A stretch of 64,000 bases of DNA from assembly GCF_030270605.1 (NCBI RefSeq), contig NZ_BSYJ01000004.1, positions 372,001 through 436,000 on the forward strand. Direction: 5' to 3'. Shown here one piece after another: positions 51,901 to 61,674 of this stretch; within the stretch, counting starts at the first letter, position 1, and every line of letters starts with the position of its first letter. Made by a program: the position numbers and the translations under genes. Below the pieces are notes generated by a model. That model was not told the DNA's origin and ran no database searches. It saw only the letters and a list, made by a program, of their open reading frames with translations. This DNA is from Biformimicrobium ophioploci (GTDB lineage: Bacteria > Pseudomonadota > Gammaproteobacteria > Pseudomonadales > Cellvibrionaceae).

Positions 51901-52277
51901 CCCACCACCAGCCAGTTGCCCTCCACATCCATCAGGGTGATGGTTTCCACGGCATTCTTCTTGTTCTCGAACGACGCGTTGAAGGTCAATACCTGATAGG
52001 AGCCGTCCGGCGCTCCCGGCAATTCCGAGGCCGCCTTGGCACCGGAGAAGTTGCGGCTCTTGAGTGCGCCCAGTGGTTTGCGCGCCGCGGTGACAGCGGC
52101 CTCCCATTTATCTTCGGTGACCGCTTGCTTGAACATGGGCGCGGCTGCCTGCCAGCTGCCCCCGTAGTTACCGGAATCCACGAGTGCCAGCCACGCCCTG
52201 GCCGCTTCGGTGTAGTCCTGCGCGATGGCCTGCTGCAGGCCGAGCATCATCATCACCGCAAAAATCCATTTTTTCAT
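51885..52277 (-). CDS. DUF4019 periplasmic protein
   Basis: 130 residues from the ATG at 52277 (MKKWIFAVMMMLGLQQAIAQ is the signal peptide). The mature part has the family pattern YTEAARAWLALVDSGNYGGSW, TEDKWEAAVTAARKPLGALKSR and GSYQVLTFNASFENKKNAVE. It ends in VEGNWLVVGYFIR. Its function is unknown. It sits on the opposite strand between the binding-protein gene and the permease gene of the ABC importer, splitting that operon, and its 3' end overlaps the binding-protein gene. Confidence 0.85.
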   Translation of the reverse strand: MKKWIFAVMMMLGLQQAIAQDYTEAARAWLALVDSGNYGGSWQAAAPMFKQAVTEDKWEAAVTAARKPLGALKSRNFSGAKAASELPGAPDGSYQVLTFNASFENKKNAVETITLMDVEGNWLVVGYFIR

Positions 52278-52450
52278 CGGTCTTGTTTCCTTTCGCCAAG
52301 AAGCCGGTAGCCGGAAAACCAACCATAACACAGTGGTGGCGGGGCATATTACTGCACCGTAGAGACCCAGTTCTACATGTTCGGGATTTGATAACGCGCG
52401 AGCCCCGAGCCATGTTAAATTGTCGCGATACTCAATAACGGACCCCGTCA

Positions 52451-53452
52451 GTGCCCCAAGTGCCCGCCGCCAATTTTCTTGCCCGATGCCTGATGCTTGC
52501 TGCGATACCTATCGTGATGCTGGTAGCCATGCAGCTGGGCGATGCAGATATTTCTGTGTGGGAAGGGCTGCTCGGCTTTGTCAGCGGGGATACGTCCGCG
52601 CAGGCGATGATTGTTGGGGAGGTGCGCCTGCCACGGGTGCTGCTGGCGCTGTTCGTTGGCGCGGCCCTCGGTGCTGGTGGCGCAGCAATGCAGGGCCTGT
52701 TGCGCAACCCGCTGGCGGAGCCCGCACTGTTGGGGGTGAGCAGCGGCGCAGCGCTCGGTGCGATCCTGATGCTGTACCACGGCCTCGCCTGGCAGGCCGG
52801 GTTCTGGTTACCCGCCAGCGCCATGCTCGGTGCTTTATTGGCGGTGCTGCTGGTGTGGGGCCTGGCCGGGCGCAAAGCTACAGGCCAGAGTCTGATTCTC
52901 TCCGGGGTGGCGATCAATGCATTGCTGTCTGCTGCCATGGCGCTGGCGCTCAACTACGCGCCGAGCCCCTTCGCCATGCAGGAAATCATTTTCTGGTTGC
53001 TCGGTTCATTGTCCAACCGCGGTTGGGACCAGCTCGCATTTGCGGTGCCGGCGATCCTGTTGGGTTGGGCGCTGATCTGGAGCGGGCGTCATCTCCTGAC
53101 GGGGCTGAGCCTGGGTGAGGATTCGGCCACCACACTGGGCGTGTACCGTACCCCGGTTCTGGCAGCGATCCTGCTGGGTCTCGCACTTTCTGTGGGGGCC
53201 GCGGTGGCAGTGGCGGGCACCATCGGCTTTGTCGGGCTGGTGGTGCCGCACCTGGTGCGACCGCTGGTGAATTCGCAGCCGGCGCCACTGGTATTGTGGA
53301 GCGGTATTGGCGGCGCGCTGTTGCTGTTGCTCGCGGATATGGCGGTGCAGGCGCTCGGTGGCCAGCAGGAGTTGCGCATTGGCGCGGTGACCGCGCTGGT
53401 GGGTGGTCCGTTCTTCCTCTGGTTAATCCTGTCCGGACGGGGGCGTTTCTGA
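52451..53452 (+). CDS. FecCD/BtuC-family ABC permease
   Basis: 333 residues from a GTG at 52451; a second in-frame GTG lies at 52460. About ten membrane segments are present, with the conserved EVRLPRVLLALFVGAALGAGG, LAEPALLGVSSGAALGA, and GTIGFVGLVVPHLVRPLV, which contacts the ATPase. It forms the membrane channel for vitamin B12 or ferric siderophore. Its TGA overlaps the ATG of the ATPase gene (TGATG), so the two are translated together. No riboswitch is seen upstream of it. Confidence 0.9.
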   Translation: MPQVPAANFLARCLMLAAIPIVMLVAMQLGDADISVWEGLLGFVSGDTSAQAMIVGEVRLPRVLLALFVGAALGAGGAAMQGLLRNPLAEPALLGVSSGAALGAILMLYHGLAWQAGFWLPASAMLGALLAVLLVWGLAGRKATGQSLILSGVAINALLSAAMALALNYAPSPFAMQEIIFWLLGSLSNRGWDQLAFAVPAILLGWALIWSGRHLLTGLSLGEDSATTLGVYRTPVLAAILLGLALSVGAAVAVAGTIGFVGLVVPHLVRPLVNSQPAPLVLWSGIGGALLLLLADMAVQALGGQQELRIGAVTALVGGPFFLWLILSGRGRF

Positions 53453-54228
53453 TGCTGAAAATGCAGAATCTTTCCGTCCAGCTTGGCGGACTCTTGCAGC
53501 GTAAGGCGAAGCTGCTCGAGGATATTTCCTGCGAGATTGCGCAGCGGCAGCTGGTGGGCGTGATCGGCCCGAACGGTGCCGGCAAATCGACACTGCTGAA
53601 AAGCGTCGCCGGCATACAGGCGTTTACGGGTAGCGTGCGGTTCTTTGACAAGGACCTGGCCAAGCTGCCAGTTGCTGCGAGGGCGAGGCAACTGGCCTAT
53701 CTGCCCCAGGCGGAAGTGCCGGCGTGGCAGCTGTCGGTGCGGGACCTGGTCAGTATCGGCCGCCTGCCCTGGCGCGGCGAGGCCGAGGACAAATCCGTGG
53801 CAAGAGTCGCTGCGGCAATGGACAAGACCGATTCGGCTGCCCTTGCAGAGCGCACGGTAGATACGCTGTCCGGTGGTGAACTGAAGCGCGTGCAGGTGGC
53901 ACGCCTGCTGGCGAGCAGTGCACCTTTGTTGGTTGCCGACGAACCCATCGCGGCGCTGGACCTGGCGCACCAGTGGCAGGTCATGGAATTGTTACGGCGC
54001 GAGGCCCGCGCGGGGCGTACCCTGCTGGTGGCGATTCACGACCTGGCGCTGGCGGCACGCTTCTGTGACCGCTTGCTGTTGCTGGACAGGGGCAGGCTGC
54101 ACGGCTTTGGCACGCCGCAGCAGATCCTCAATGAGGAGAACCTGGCCAATGTGTTCGGAGTGGATGCAGCACTGCGCAATATCGACGGGGTGCCGGTATT
54201 GATGCATCGCGGCCTCCGCAGTGTTTGA
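53452..54228 (+). CDS. ABC importer ATPase, BtuD/FecE type
   Basis: 258 residues from the ATG at 53452, overlapping the permease stop. Walker A is GPNGAGKST (39-47). The signature is LSGGELKRVQVARLL and Walker B is LLVADEPIAALD. The H-loop follows in LLVAIHDLALAARFCDR. It powers import through the permease encoded just before. The sequence suits cobalamin or siderophore importers, and the B12 reading rests on the btuB-cobO block 5 kb away. Confidence 0.92.
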   Translation: MLKMQNLSVQLGGLLQRKAKLLEDISCEIAQRQLVGVIGPNGAGKSTLLKSVAGIQAFTGSVRFFDKDLAKLPVAARARQLAYLPQAEVPAWQLSVRDLVSIGRLPWRGEAEDKSVARVAAAMDKTDSAALAERTVDTLSGGELKRVQVARLLASSAPLLVADEPIAALDLAHQWQVMELLRREARAGRTLLVAIHDLALAARFCDRLLLLDRGRLHGFGTPQQILNEENLANVFGVDAALRNIDGVPVLMHRGLRSV

Positions 54229-54271
54229 CTGGTAACTGACCGTCGCCGCGCAAGTCCCCGCAGATAATTTC

Positions 54272-54865
54272 TCAGGTTCTGGTGGGCAGACGCACGCGGA
54301 CCAGTAGCAACAGTCCCAGCAGCAGCGCATAGACCATCGGCTCACTGACATCCGACTTGCCACTCGCCATCCACCAATAATGCAGTACACCCAGCAAGGT
54401 GGCGATATAGGCCAGCCTGTGCAGCGGCTTCCAGCGCTTGCCCAGCATGCGCATGGCCGGTTTATTGGAAGTCAGCGCCAGTGGTACCAGTAACAGGTAG
54501 GCTGCCACGCCAGCCGCGATAAATGGCCGCTCGACAATATCCCGCCAGATTTCTCCCCACTCAAAAAACTGGTCCAGCCACAGGTAGGTAATGAGGTGCA
54601 GGGTTGCATAAAAAAATGCAAACAGACCCAGCATGCGGCGAATGTGCGTGGGCCAGCGCCATTTCAAAAACTTCTGTAGTGGCGTCATCAGCAATGCGAT
54701 TAGCAGGAAGCGCAGGGTCCACTCGCCGGTGCTGTCTGCGATGGCATCGATGGGATTTGCACCGAGCTTGTCCAGCCACAGGCGTATCGCCAGTACCAGT
54801 GCCGGCAGCAGGCACAGCAGGAATACGATGGGTTTGATGGATGTATTGAAGTTGCGGCTGTTCAT
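54272..54865 (-). CDS. msrQ: Heme-binding membrane subunit MsrQ (YedZ)
   Basis: 197 residues with six membrane helices. The family pattern includes GEWTLRFLLIALLMTPLQKF, IRRMLGLFAFFYATLHLITYL and WKPLHRLAYIATLLGVLHYWW, whose histidines bind heme. MsrQ passes electrons from the quinone pool to periplasmic MsrP, which reduces methionine sulfoxide in oxidised proteins. It starts 12 nt after the msrP stop on the same strand. Length and order match known msrPQ operons. Confidence 0.95.
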   Translation of the reverse strand: MNSRNFNTSIKPIVFLLCLLPALVLAIRLWLDKLGANPIDAIADSTGEWTLRFLLIALLMTPLQKFLKWRWPTHIRRMLGLFAFFYATLHLITYLWLDQFFEWGEIWRDIVERPFIAAGVAAYLLLVPLALTSNKPAMRMLGKRWKPLHRLAYIATLLGVLHYWWMASGKSDVSEPMVYALLLGLLLLVRVRLPTRT

Positions 54866-54877
54866 GGGCGCTGCTTG

Positions 54878-55828
54878 TCAGAAGTTCTTTTTCAGGTCCA
54901 TGCCGGCATAAAGGGAAGCCACCTGGTCCGCATAGCCGTTGAACATCAGGGTTTTGCGCTTGCGGAACTCGCCGATGCGCCGTTCCCGCGCCTGGCTCCA
55001 GCGCGGGTGGGCAACATCCGGGTTCACATTGGAGTAAAAACCATATTCGTCCGGAATCGCTTTCATCCAGGAGCTGGTGGGCTGCTTTTCCACGAAGCGG
55101 ATGTTGACGATGGACTTGATGCTCTTGAATCCGTATTTCCACGGTACGACCAAGCGTATGGGTGCGCCATTCTGGTTGGGCATTTTCTTGCCGTAAAGGC
55201 CGACCGCGAGAATGGTGAGCGGGTGCATCGCCTCGTCCATGCGCAGCCCCTCCACATAGGGCCATTCCAGGATCGGGCGGCGTTGGCCGGGCATCTGTTT
55301 GGGATCGTGCAGGGTTTCGAACTCGACATATTTGGCGCTGGAGCGTGGTTCGAAACGCTTGAGGAAATCGCCGAGGGGAAAGCCCACCCAGGGAATCACC
55401 ATGGACCAGCCCTCGACGCAGCGTAGCCGGTAAATCCTTTCTTCCAGCGTGTGCGGCTTGACCGCGTCCTCGATATCCAGCGTACCCGGCTTGTCGCATT
55501 CGCCGGATACCGACAGCGTCCACGGGCTGGTTTTCAGCCGGTGCGCATGTCGTGCCGGATCGTCCTTGCCGGTACCGAATTCATAAAAATTGTTGTAAGT
55601 GGTGATGTCCTCATAGGAAGTCTTGTCCTCGTCGGTACTGAACGGGCTCTGCACCAGATCAGGCGACTGTGCATGCGCACGCCGGGGCAGTGCCAGCGGT
55701 GCTGTTAGGGCCGCCATAGTGGATGCGCCGAGGATCGCGCCCTGCTGCATAAAGCGGCGTCTATCGCGATAGATATGTTCCGGGGTGACATCCGCTTCGG
55801 TCAGGTCGGCTTTTGTCTTGATCAGCAT
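54878..55828 (-). CDS. msrP: Protein-methionine-sulfoxide reductase catalytic subunit MsrP (YedY)
   Basis: 316 residues. A Tat signal with [10 protein letters not shown] (21-30) directs the folded molybdoenzyme to the periplasm; cleavage falls near RAHA-QSPD. The molybdenum-ligand Cys137 lies in [19 protein letters not shown]-like and [16 protein letters not shown] segments complete the sulfite-oxidase fold. It repairs oxidised methionines with electrons from MsrQ, encoded right after it. A separate amidohydrolase gene lies upstream. Confidence 0.95.
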   Translation of the reverse strand: MLIKTKADLTEADVTPEHIYRDRRRFMQQGAILGASTMAALTAPLALPRRAHAQSPDLVQSPFSTDEDKTSYEDITTYNNFYEFGTGKDDPARHAHRLKTSPWTLSVSGECDKPGTLDIEDAVKPHTLEERIYRLRCVEGWSMVIPWVGFPLGDFLKRFEPRSSAKYVEFETLHDPKQMPGQRRPILEWPYVEGLRMDEAMHPLTILAVGLYGKKMPNQNGAPIRLVVPWKYGFKSIKSIVNIRFVEKQPTSSWMKAIPDEYGFYSNVNPDVAHPRWSQARERRIGEFRKRKTLMFNGYADQVASLYAGMDLKKNF

Positions 55829-55888
55829 TGTCCTTGTCCTCGCTATTACTCCGGGTTGGTAAGCGCCTGGAAGCCGGCAGAGCCGGGT

Positions 55889-57844
55889 TTATTCGGCGGA
55901 GTAAACCAGCTCTCCGTCAATATATGTTTGCAACACTTCGGTGGTGCAATAAGAGGCGTCATAGTTTTTGTCGCACATGGAGTAGGCGACTTGCTCTCCA
56001 TCGGCATTGACAGTTTTGCCCACACCCGCTGCCAGCGCGACCAGGTCGTTGTTCAGGATGATGAAATCGGCGCGCTTGCCCGCTTCAAGGGAGCCGGTCA
56101 AATGGTCGTGGCGCATCGCAGCCGCTGAATTTATCGTGTACGCATCCAGAATGTCATAGATGGTCATGCGTTCTTCGGCATTCAGCACGGTCCAGCGAGG
56201 TGGTGTGGAGTCGGGTTCTACCCAGTCGGCACGCAAGAGTGCAGACATGATGTTGGTAAACGGGCGCGGCCCGTTGAAGTCGACGGGGGCATCGCTGCCG
56301 AAAGAGATGGTGGCACCATGCTTGCGGATGGATTCGACCGGATAAACCGCCTGCATGTAGCGGCTTTCGGGGCGGTAGAGCTCGTCAAGATTCTTGATAT
56401 TGTCGACATTGTCGATATAGGGGATTACCGACAGGTCGTAATCGTACCAGGGCGTGAACCATGCAGGTGAAGGCGTTGCGAACACACCGAGCTCGCCAAA
56501 TCGCTCGACGTCCTCCTCGCCAACAAGCTGTAGATGAGAAATGTTGTGTGGGATGTCGGAGCCTGATGCGCTTCTGGCCTGCTCGACAGCATCCAGTGCG
56601 ACAGATACCGCCTGATCACCTATCGCGTGGAAATACATCGCGAGCCCTGCCGCATCTACAGCCGTTACCAGTCGATTGAGCTCCGACGGGGTAAGCTCGA
56701 GTTTGCCGCGGTTGTGGCTGGTATCGTTGGGATAGTGGACGTTACCGGAGTCACTGATTTCTGCTTCCAGGTAAGGTTTTGTGAGGGCGGCGGTCTGGGT
56801 CGGGTACTCCATTACCCCGTCAACGAAGACCTTTACGGCGCTGATATTGGCTCTGGGGTAGTTCTCGAAGCGCTTGCGCGCCGCATTGAGATCCTGGAAG
56901 AATTTCTCCAGGTTAACCATGCCAGCACTGTCCAGATGCTTATCCTTGGCAAGGGCGTAGGCCATCGTAACGCGCGGAGCGAGATGACCATTGCGGATTA
57001 GCCCCTCGTAAATCTCCAGGTCTCGCTCACGAGTCCAGGCTTCTGTAAAGGCGGTAATGCCGTTGGACAGAAAGTAATTATTGAACGACTCATGAATAGC
57101 CAGGAATCCATCCACCGAGCGCGACTCATATTTGAAAAGATCCCAGGCCGCCTGGCTTTTCAGCTGGCCCGTGGGCAACCCTTGTGCGTTCAATGGGACC
57201 AGCGCCTGGTACGCGCTGAGTTCCCCGGCAAGTAATTCGCTTGTTAGCGTTACGGATTCACCGCGGAGGGTGGCGCCATGCTCAAGTGCATAGTGATTGA
57301 CGGCATGGGCATGGCCATCGATTCCTATGAGGATAATCTTGTGCCTTGTGGAAATCTCATCAAGACCAGTCGCGATATCAGGGTAATCACCGAGGAACTG
57401 GGGGCTGTCCGCACCGTATCCGTTGAACTGGGACACCGTGATCCACTCACCGCGGGCAGGCGAGTCGGAACCGAGTTCAGACAGGCACTGCTGGACTTCA
57501 CGAACAATGTTCGCCAGATCCAGGCTGTTTTGCTGCGGCAGCTGGCAGGTCTCTCCTTCAAGCGCGAGCGATGGGTGAATGTGGGCATCGTGAATGCCCG
57601 GCATCAGGAATTTACCCTCCAGGTCAATCCATTCCGCATTGTCAGGGTACCGTTTCTTCGCCTGGTCCACAGTGCCGGCAAAAACAATCGAATCCCCGGC
57701 GATCGCCATCGCCTCAACCATTTCCTGTTGGGCGTTTGCGGTATAGATGGTGCCGCCATAGAAGATCTGGGTAGAGGAAGGCTGGGTATCGCTGCAGCCT
57801 GAAAGAGCGCCCACAAGGGCGGCGAGTGATAGTAACCGTTTCAA
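55889..57844 (-). CDS. Amidohydrolase-family lipoprotein (YtcJ-like)
   Basis: 651 residues. Signal peptide with lipobox ALSGC (Cys17), so it is probably anchored in a membrane facing the periplasm. The amidohydrolase core has HIH at 88-90 (metal ligands), then MYFHAIGDQAV, ISHLQLVGEEDVERF and ISFGSDAPVDFNGP with the last metal Asp. YtcJ-like enzymes act on N-acylated or amide compounds, but substrates are mostly unknown. It is less GC-rich than the genes around it. No pathway neighbours are present. Confidence 0.88.
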   Translation of the reverse strand: MKRLLSLAALVGALSGCSDTQPSSTQIFYGGTIYTANAQQEMVEAMAIAGDSIVFAGTVDQAKKRYPDNAEWIDLEGKFLMPGIHDAHIHPSLALEGETCQLPQQNSLDLANIVREVQQCLSELGSDSPARGEWITVSQFNGYGADSPQFLGDYPDIATGLDEISTRHKIILIGIDGHAHAVNHYALEHGATLRGESVTLTSELLAGELSAYQALVPLNAQGLPTGQLKSQAAWDLFKYESRSVDGFLAIHESFNNYFLSNGITAFTEAWTRERDLEIYEGLIRNGHLAPRVTMAYALAKDKHLDSAGMVNLEKFFQDLNAARKRFENYPRANISAVKVFVDGVMEYPTQTAALTKPYLEAEISDSGNVHYPNDTSHNRGKLELTPSELNRLVTAVDAAGLAMYFHAIGDQAVSVALDAVEQARSASGSDIPHNISHLQLVGEEDVERFGELGVFATPSPAWFTPWYDYDLSVIPYIDNVDNIKNLDELYRPESRYMQAVYPVESIRKHGATISFGSDAPVDFNGPRPFTNIMSALLRADWVEPDSTPPRWTVLNAEERMTIYDILDAYTINSAAAMRHDHLTGSLEAGKRADFIILNNDLVALAAGVGKTVNADGEQVAYSMCDKNYDASYCTTEVLQTYIDGELVYSAE

Positions 57845-57931
57845 GGGAATCCCCGGCTTTAATTGTTCTTTGAGAGGTGTACGCTGGTGCTTGTCGATAA
57901 TGCGTGATGCTGCCGCAAAAGGGAACGTTGT

Positions 57932-59368
57932 CTAACGGCGCCTGAGGCCCAGGGCGCCCAGAATGCCCCGTGCAAGTTCGCGCCCGAACTGCTTTCCAAA
58001 GCTGATCGCTGCTTTGTTCAGGCTCTGGACCAGGTTGCTATCGCTCTTCCGGGCTTTTTGACCAGAACGGCCGGGGGAAGTTTCATCAAGCAGCTTCTCG
58101 CGCCGGGCCCTGAGGTATTCATAGGCCGACTCGCGATCCAGTTCAGTGCAATATTTGTCGGCGAGGGGACCCTTCTTCAGTGTGCGCTTCTCCGCTTCCG
58201 ACAGCGGCGACAGGCGGCTTGCCGGTGGCGGGATCAAAACCCGCTGTACCGGTTGTGGCACTGCGTTTTCGTCCAGGCAGGACACCAGCGCTTCGCCGAC
58301 ACCCAGCTTGCCAATGGTGGCAGCGGTATCCAGCTCCGGGTTCTCGCGAAAGCTTTTTGCCACGGCGCCGACCGTACGCTGCTCCTTCGGGGTATAGGCG
58401 CGCAGGGCATGCTGCACGCGATTGCCGAGCTGGGCCAGAATGGGCTCTGGGATATCCAGCGGGTTCTGGGTGACAAAGAAAATCCCGACGCCGCGGGAGC
58501 GGATCAGGCGCACCACCTGTTCCACTTCGTCCAGTAGCGCGGCGGGCATGTCGTCAAACAGCAGGTGTGCCTCATCGAAAAATACGGCCAGCTTCAGCTC
58601 GCCGCCAGCTTCCGGGAGCTGCTCGTAGAGTTCTGCCAGTAGCCACAGGGCCAGGGTGGCGTAGGCCCTGTGGTCCATTGCACTGGCATCGAGCAGGTGC
58701 ACGGCATCGCCTTTCAGGAGGTCGTTCAGGTCGAGCGCCGGCTCGCCGAACAGCGTGTCCACACCGGCGCGCTCCAGGGCGAGAAACTTGCGCTTGATGG
58801 CACCGAGGCTCGCGCTGGAGATGCTGCCGTAGTCATCGGCCAGTTGCCTGCGCGCAGTATCGGCAAAGTTGATCAGTGCTTCGAGGTCTTTCCAGTCCAG
58901 CAGGAGTAGGCCCAGCTCGTCCGCGATCTTGAACATCAGGTGCAGCAGCCCGGTCTGGTTGTCGTTCAGGCCCAGGGTTTGCGCCAGCAGCTCGGGTCCC
59001 ATTTCAGTGGGGGTGGTGCGCAGCGGAATACCGTCCCGGCCCCACAGGTGCAGCGACAGGGCGCGGTAATGGTCCGCGCCAAGCCCGAACAGGGGCAGGC
59101 GCTCGGCGACCTTCTTGCTATCCCCGCCGGCCGCGGCGAGCCCGCTCAGGTCACCCTTCACATCGGTGACAAATACCGGGATGTCCCGGGCCGACATCTG
59201 CTCAACCAGCACACGCAGGGTCACGGTCTTGCCGGTACCCGTGGCGCCGCACACCAGGCCGTGCCGGCTGATCATGTCCGGCAGCAGCTGCGCCGCGGGG
59301 CTGGCAGGTTCAGCGGCCTGCCCGGAATCGCTACCGCGACTGGGGATACCCAGCGCAATGGGGGTCAT
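57932..59368 (-). CDS. HerA-like P-loop ATPase, DUF853 (YjgR) family
   Basis: 478 residues, cytosolic. Walker A is GATGTGKT (41-48). Walker B lies in LAVFFDEAHLLFDDMP, followed by GVGIFFVTQNPLDIPEPILAQLGNRVQHALRAY, all usual for the HerA/FtsK-like DUF853 group. The C-terminus is basic (SGQKARKSD, LGLRRR). Its E. coli relative YjgR has no firm role; DNA translocation is possible. It starts about 70 nt before the cobalamin riboswitch, facing the other way. Confidence 0.88.
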   Translation of the reverse strand: MTPIALGIPSRGSDSGQAAEPASPAAQLLPDMISRHGLVCGATGTGKTVTLRVLVEQMSARDIPVFVTDVKGDLSGLAAAGGDSKKVAERLPLFGLGADHYRALSLHLWGRDGIPLRTTPTEMGPELLAQTLGLNDNQTGLLHLMFKIADELGLLLLDWKDLEALINFADTARRQLADDYGSISSASLGAIKRKFLALERAGVDTLFGEPALDLNDLLKGDAVHLLDASAMDHRAYATLALWLLAELYEQLPEAGGELKLAVFFDEAHLLFDDMPAALLDEVEQVVRLIRSRGVGIFFVTQNPLDIPEPILAQLGNRVQHALRAYTPKEQRTVGAVAKSFRENPELDTAATIGKLGVGEALVSCLDENAVPQPVQRVLIPPPASRLSPLSEAEKRTLKKGPLADKYCTELDRESAYEYLRARREKLLDETSPGRSGQKARKSDSNLVQSLNKAAISFGKQFGRELARGILGALGLRRR

Positions 59369-59436
59369 AAATACTCCTTGGTCATTTGCGGGGCAGTCGT
59401 TGACGGCGGGGAAAAATCCGCCTATCGTTGCGCCGC

Positions 59437-59595
59437 TGTCTGGTGCTCCTGCAAGATGGAGTTAAACGGGAAGTCCGGTGTTCAATCCGGCGCTGCCCCC
59501 GCAACGGTGAGACGCGCAAGCGTTAAGCCCGATACCGGCCCGATAGCGACCAGGCCGCCACAGTAGTGGCGAGCAGATAAAGCGGAGGGCTTTGT
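59437..59595 (+). promoter_or_regulatory. Cobalamin riboswitch
   Basis: The element starts with a GGTGCTCC segment, then AAACGGGAAGTCCGGTG, AATCCGGCGCTGCCCCCGCAA (the B12 box) and AGCCCGATACCGGCC, in the order of the btuB-type riboswitch. It ends about 90 nt before btuB. Binding of adenosylcobalamin should lower btuB expression, and possibly cobO downstream. Confidence 0.93.
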
Positions 59596-59687
59596 CATTG
59601 GTTGCGCGTCGGACCCGTATGTATTCTCCCCGCCATCCTCTCTTGTCCTCCCTCAATCGCACATAACAACCAGATTGGGGAATAACC

Positions 59688-61535
59688 ATGTCTTTCCAGT
59701 TTAACAGGCGCCTGCTGGCCCTGGCCCTTGCCGTGCCATCGCTTGGCTCTGCAAATTCTGACAATAATGAACAGGCCGCAAGCGGCCAGCCCATTGAGCA
59801 GCTGGTGGTTACCGCCGGCCGTTTCGAACAGCAGGTATCGGAAGTACTCGCGCCACTCAGTGTCATTAGCCGGGCCGAGATCGAACGCTGGCAGATTACT
59901 GAAATGGGTGAGCTGCTGCAGCGCGTGCCGGGCCTGCAGGTTAACCAGAGCGGTGGCCTGGGTGGCACCACAACGCTGTCTATTCGCGGTTCCGAAACCG
60001 ACCACGCGCTGATTCTGGTTGACGGGGTGCGCATCAACAGCGCCACCACCGGCCTGACAGTATTGGAATACCTGGACCCGGGCCAGATCGAGCGTATTGA
60101 AATCGTGCGCGGGCCGCGCTCTGCCCAGTACGGCGCCGACGCCATGGGTGGCGTGGTGAACATCATTACCCGCCGCAGCGGCGGCGGCGTGCAGTACCGT
60201 GTGGGCAGCCACGGCGAGCAGGTCAGTGCGGCGCAGGTTTCCACTTCTGGGGCCCTCGGTGATTTTTATGCCGCCGCGCGTCACCAGACCACCGATGGCA
60301 TCGATCACCTGCTGGATGACAATGCTGGCAATGCGGATGACGACGCCTACCGCAATAGCACACTGCAGCTTGGCTACCGTAAGGCGTTGACGGACGGATG
60401 GCAGTTGGGCCTGCAGGCGCAGCAGAACCGTGGCAGCGCGGAATATGATTCCGCCTGGGGCGGCCAGCCGTTCAGCGTCTTCGAAATCACCAAGGCCAAC
60501 CTGGATCTCTCTGGCGACATCTCCGAAACCTGGCTGACGCAACTGCAGCTTGCTTATAGTGAAGACGACTCCACCTACGACGACGATACATTCAGCTGGC
60601 CGTTCAACCTGGTCACCGAACGCGACAGCGCCAGCTGGCAGAACCGGATTGCGGCAGGGGAGCTGGGCACCGTGGTTGCCGGGGTCGATTACTACCGCGA
60701 CCAGGTCAGCAGCAACCCGGCCACCGGCTACGACGAAGATACCGTGCGCAATCTCGGTGTGTTTGCACAGCAGCAGTGGCAGAGCGGTACCCATTCGGTG
60801 CAATGGGGCCTGCGCAGTGACGATCACAGTGGTTATGGCCAGCACACCACTGGCAACATCGCCTACGGTTATGCTTTCTCCGATGCACTGGAACTGATCG
60901 CATCTGCCGGTACCGGTTTCAAGGCGCCAACATTCAATGATCTCTACTACCCGGCGAGCCCGTGGTATCAGGGCAACCCGGACCTGAAGCCGGAGGAATC
61001 AGAAAATATCGAGCTGTCGCTGCGCGGCCAGGCCGGTGAACTGGGCTGGCGCGCGAGCCTGTTCAACGCAGACTACGACAACCTGATTGTGGATGCCTAC
61101 ACTGCAGACTTTGTCACGACCCGTGCTAACGTGGCTTCGGCAAGCGTGCGCGGCCTGGAGCTGGAAGCGCAGGGCGAGCTGGCAGGCCTGCGATGGGATG
61201 CCAATTACACCTACCTTGATGCGGAGGATGGTACGACCGGTGACGATCTGCTGGAGCGTTCGCGTCACAACGCCACCCTGGATATTGAGCGGTTGCTCGC
61301 GGGGGTAAACTTTGGTGTGCTGCTTAAAGCGCGCAGCGAACGCGTCAGCGATCCGTTCCAGCGCGTAACCCTGCCGGGTGTTGCGACCATGGATCTGCGT
61401 GCGAGTTACGCTTTGCGTGAGGATGTTACGCTGAGCGCGAAGCTGCGCAATGCGCTGGACAATAATTACCAGAGCCAGGCCGGTTACCATGCGGATAGCC
61501 GCAACTGGCAGCTGGGTGTGAGCTGGAAATTGTAA
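59688..61535 (+). CDS. btuB: TonB-dependent vitamin B12 receptor
   Basis: 615 residues. Signal peptide to about 22, TonB box within IEQLVVTAGR (about 35-44), then the plug with VPGLQVNQSGGLGG, SIRGSETDHALILVDGVRIN and RGPRSAQYGADAMGGVVNII. The 22-strand barrel ends in WQLGVSWKL. It brings cobalamin across the outer membrane with TonB energy. A cobalamin riboswitch sits in its leader, which fixes the substrate. The ABC importer at 51-54 kb would take over in the periplasm. Confidence 0.96.
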   Translation: MSFQFNRRLLALALAVPSLGSANSDNNEQAASGQPIEQLVVTAGRFEQQVSEVLAPLSVISRAEIERWQITEMGELLQRVPGLQVNQSGGLGGTTTLSIRGSETDHALILVDGVRINSATTGLTVLEYLDPGQIERIEIVRGPRSAQYGADAMGGVVNIITRRSGGGVQYRVGSHGEQVSAAQVSTSGALGDFYAAARHQTTDGIDHLLDDNAGNADDDAYRNSTLQLGYRKALTDGWQLGLQAQQNRGSAEYDSAWGGQPFSVFEITKANLDLSGDISETWLTQLQLAYSEDDSTYDDDTFSWPFNLVTERDSASWQNRIAAGELGTVVAGVDYYRDQVSSNPATGYDEDTVRNLGVFAQQQWQSGTHSVQWGLRSDDHSGYGQHTTGNIAYGYAFSDALELIASAGTGFKAPTFNDLYYPASPWYQGNPDLKPEESENIELSLRGQAGELGWRASLFNADYDNLIVDAYTADFVTTRANVASASVRGLELEAQGELAGLRWDANYTYLDAEDGTTGDDLLERSRHNATLDIERLLAGVNFGVLLKARSERVSDPFQRVTLPGVATMDLRASYALREDVTLSAKLRNALDNNYQSQAGYHADSRNWQLGVSWKL

Positions 61536-61550
61536 AACTGGATTGGGTGG

Positions 61551-61648
61551 TTTCTCGCTTGCTTTTCGAGACCGTATGCGCACATGGACGTGCGCATTCG
61601 AGCGCCCAGGGATGGGCTCGTAGCGTGTCGAGAACAGCAAGCGGGAAA
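61551..61648. repeat. Multi-hairpin element between btuB and cobO
   Basis: Outer arms TTTCTCGCTTGCT (61551-61563) and AGCAAGCGGGAAA (61636-61648) pair at 12 of 13 positions. Inside lie TGCGCAC/GTGCGCA (61577-61596) and GAGCGCCCA/TGGGCTC (61600-61619). The spacer has no other gene. It could be a dispersed repeat or an RNA structure that sets cobO expression relative to btuB. Confidence 0.6.
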
Positions 61649-61674
61649 GCACTTGCACGAGCTAGGCGAGAAGC

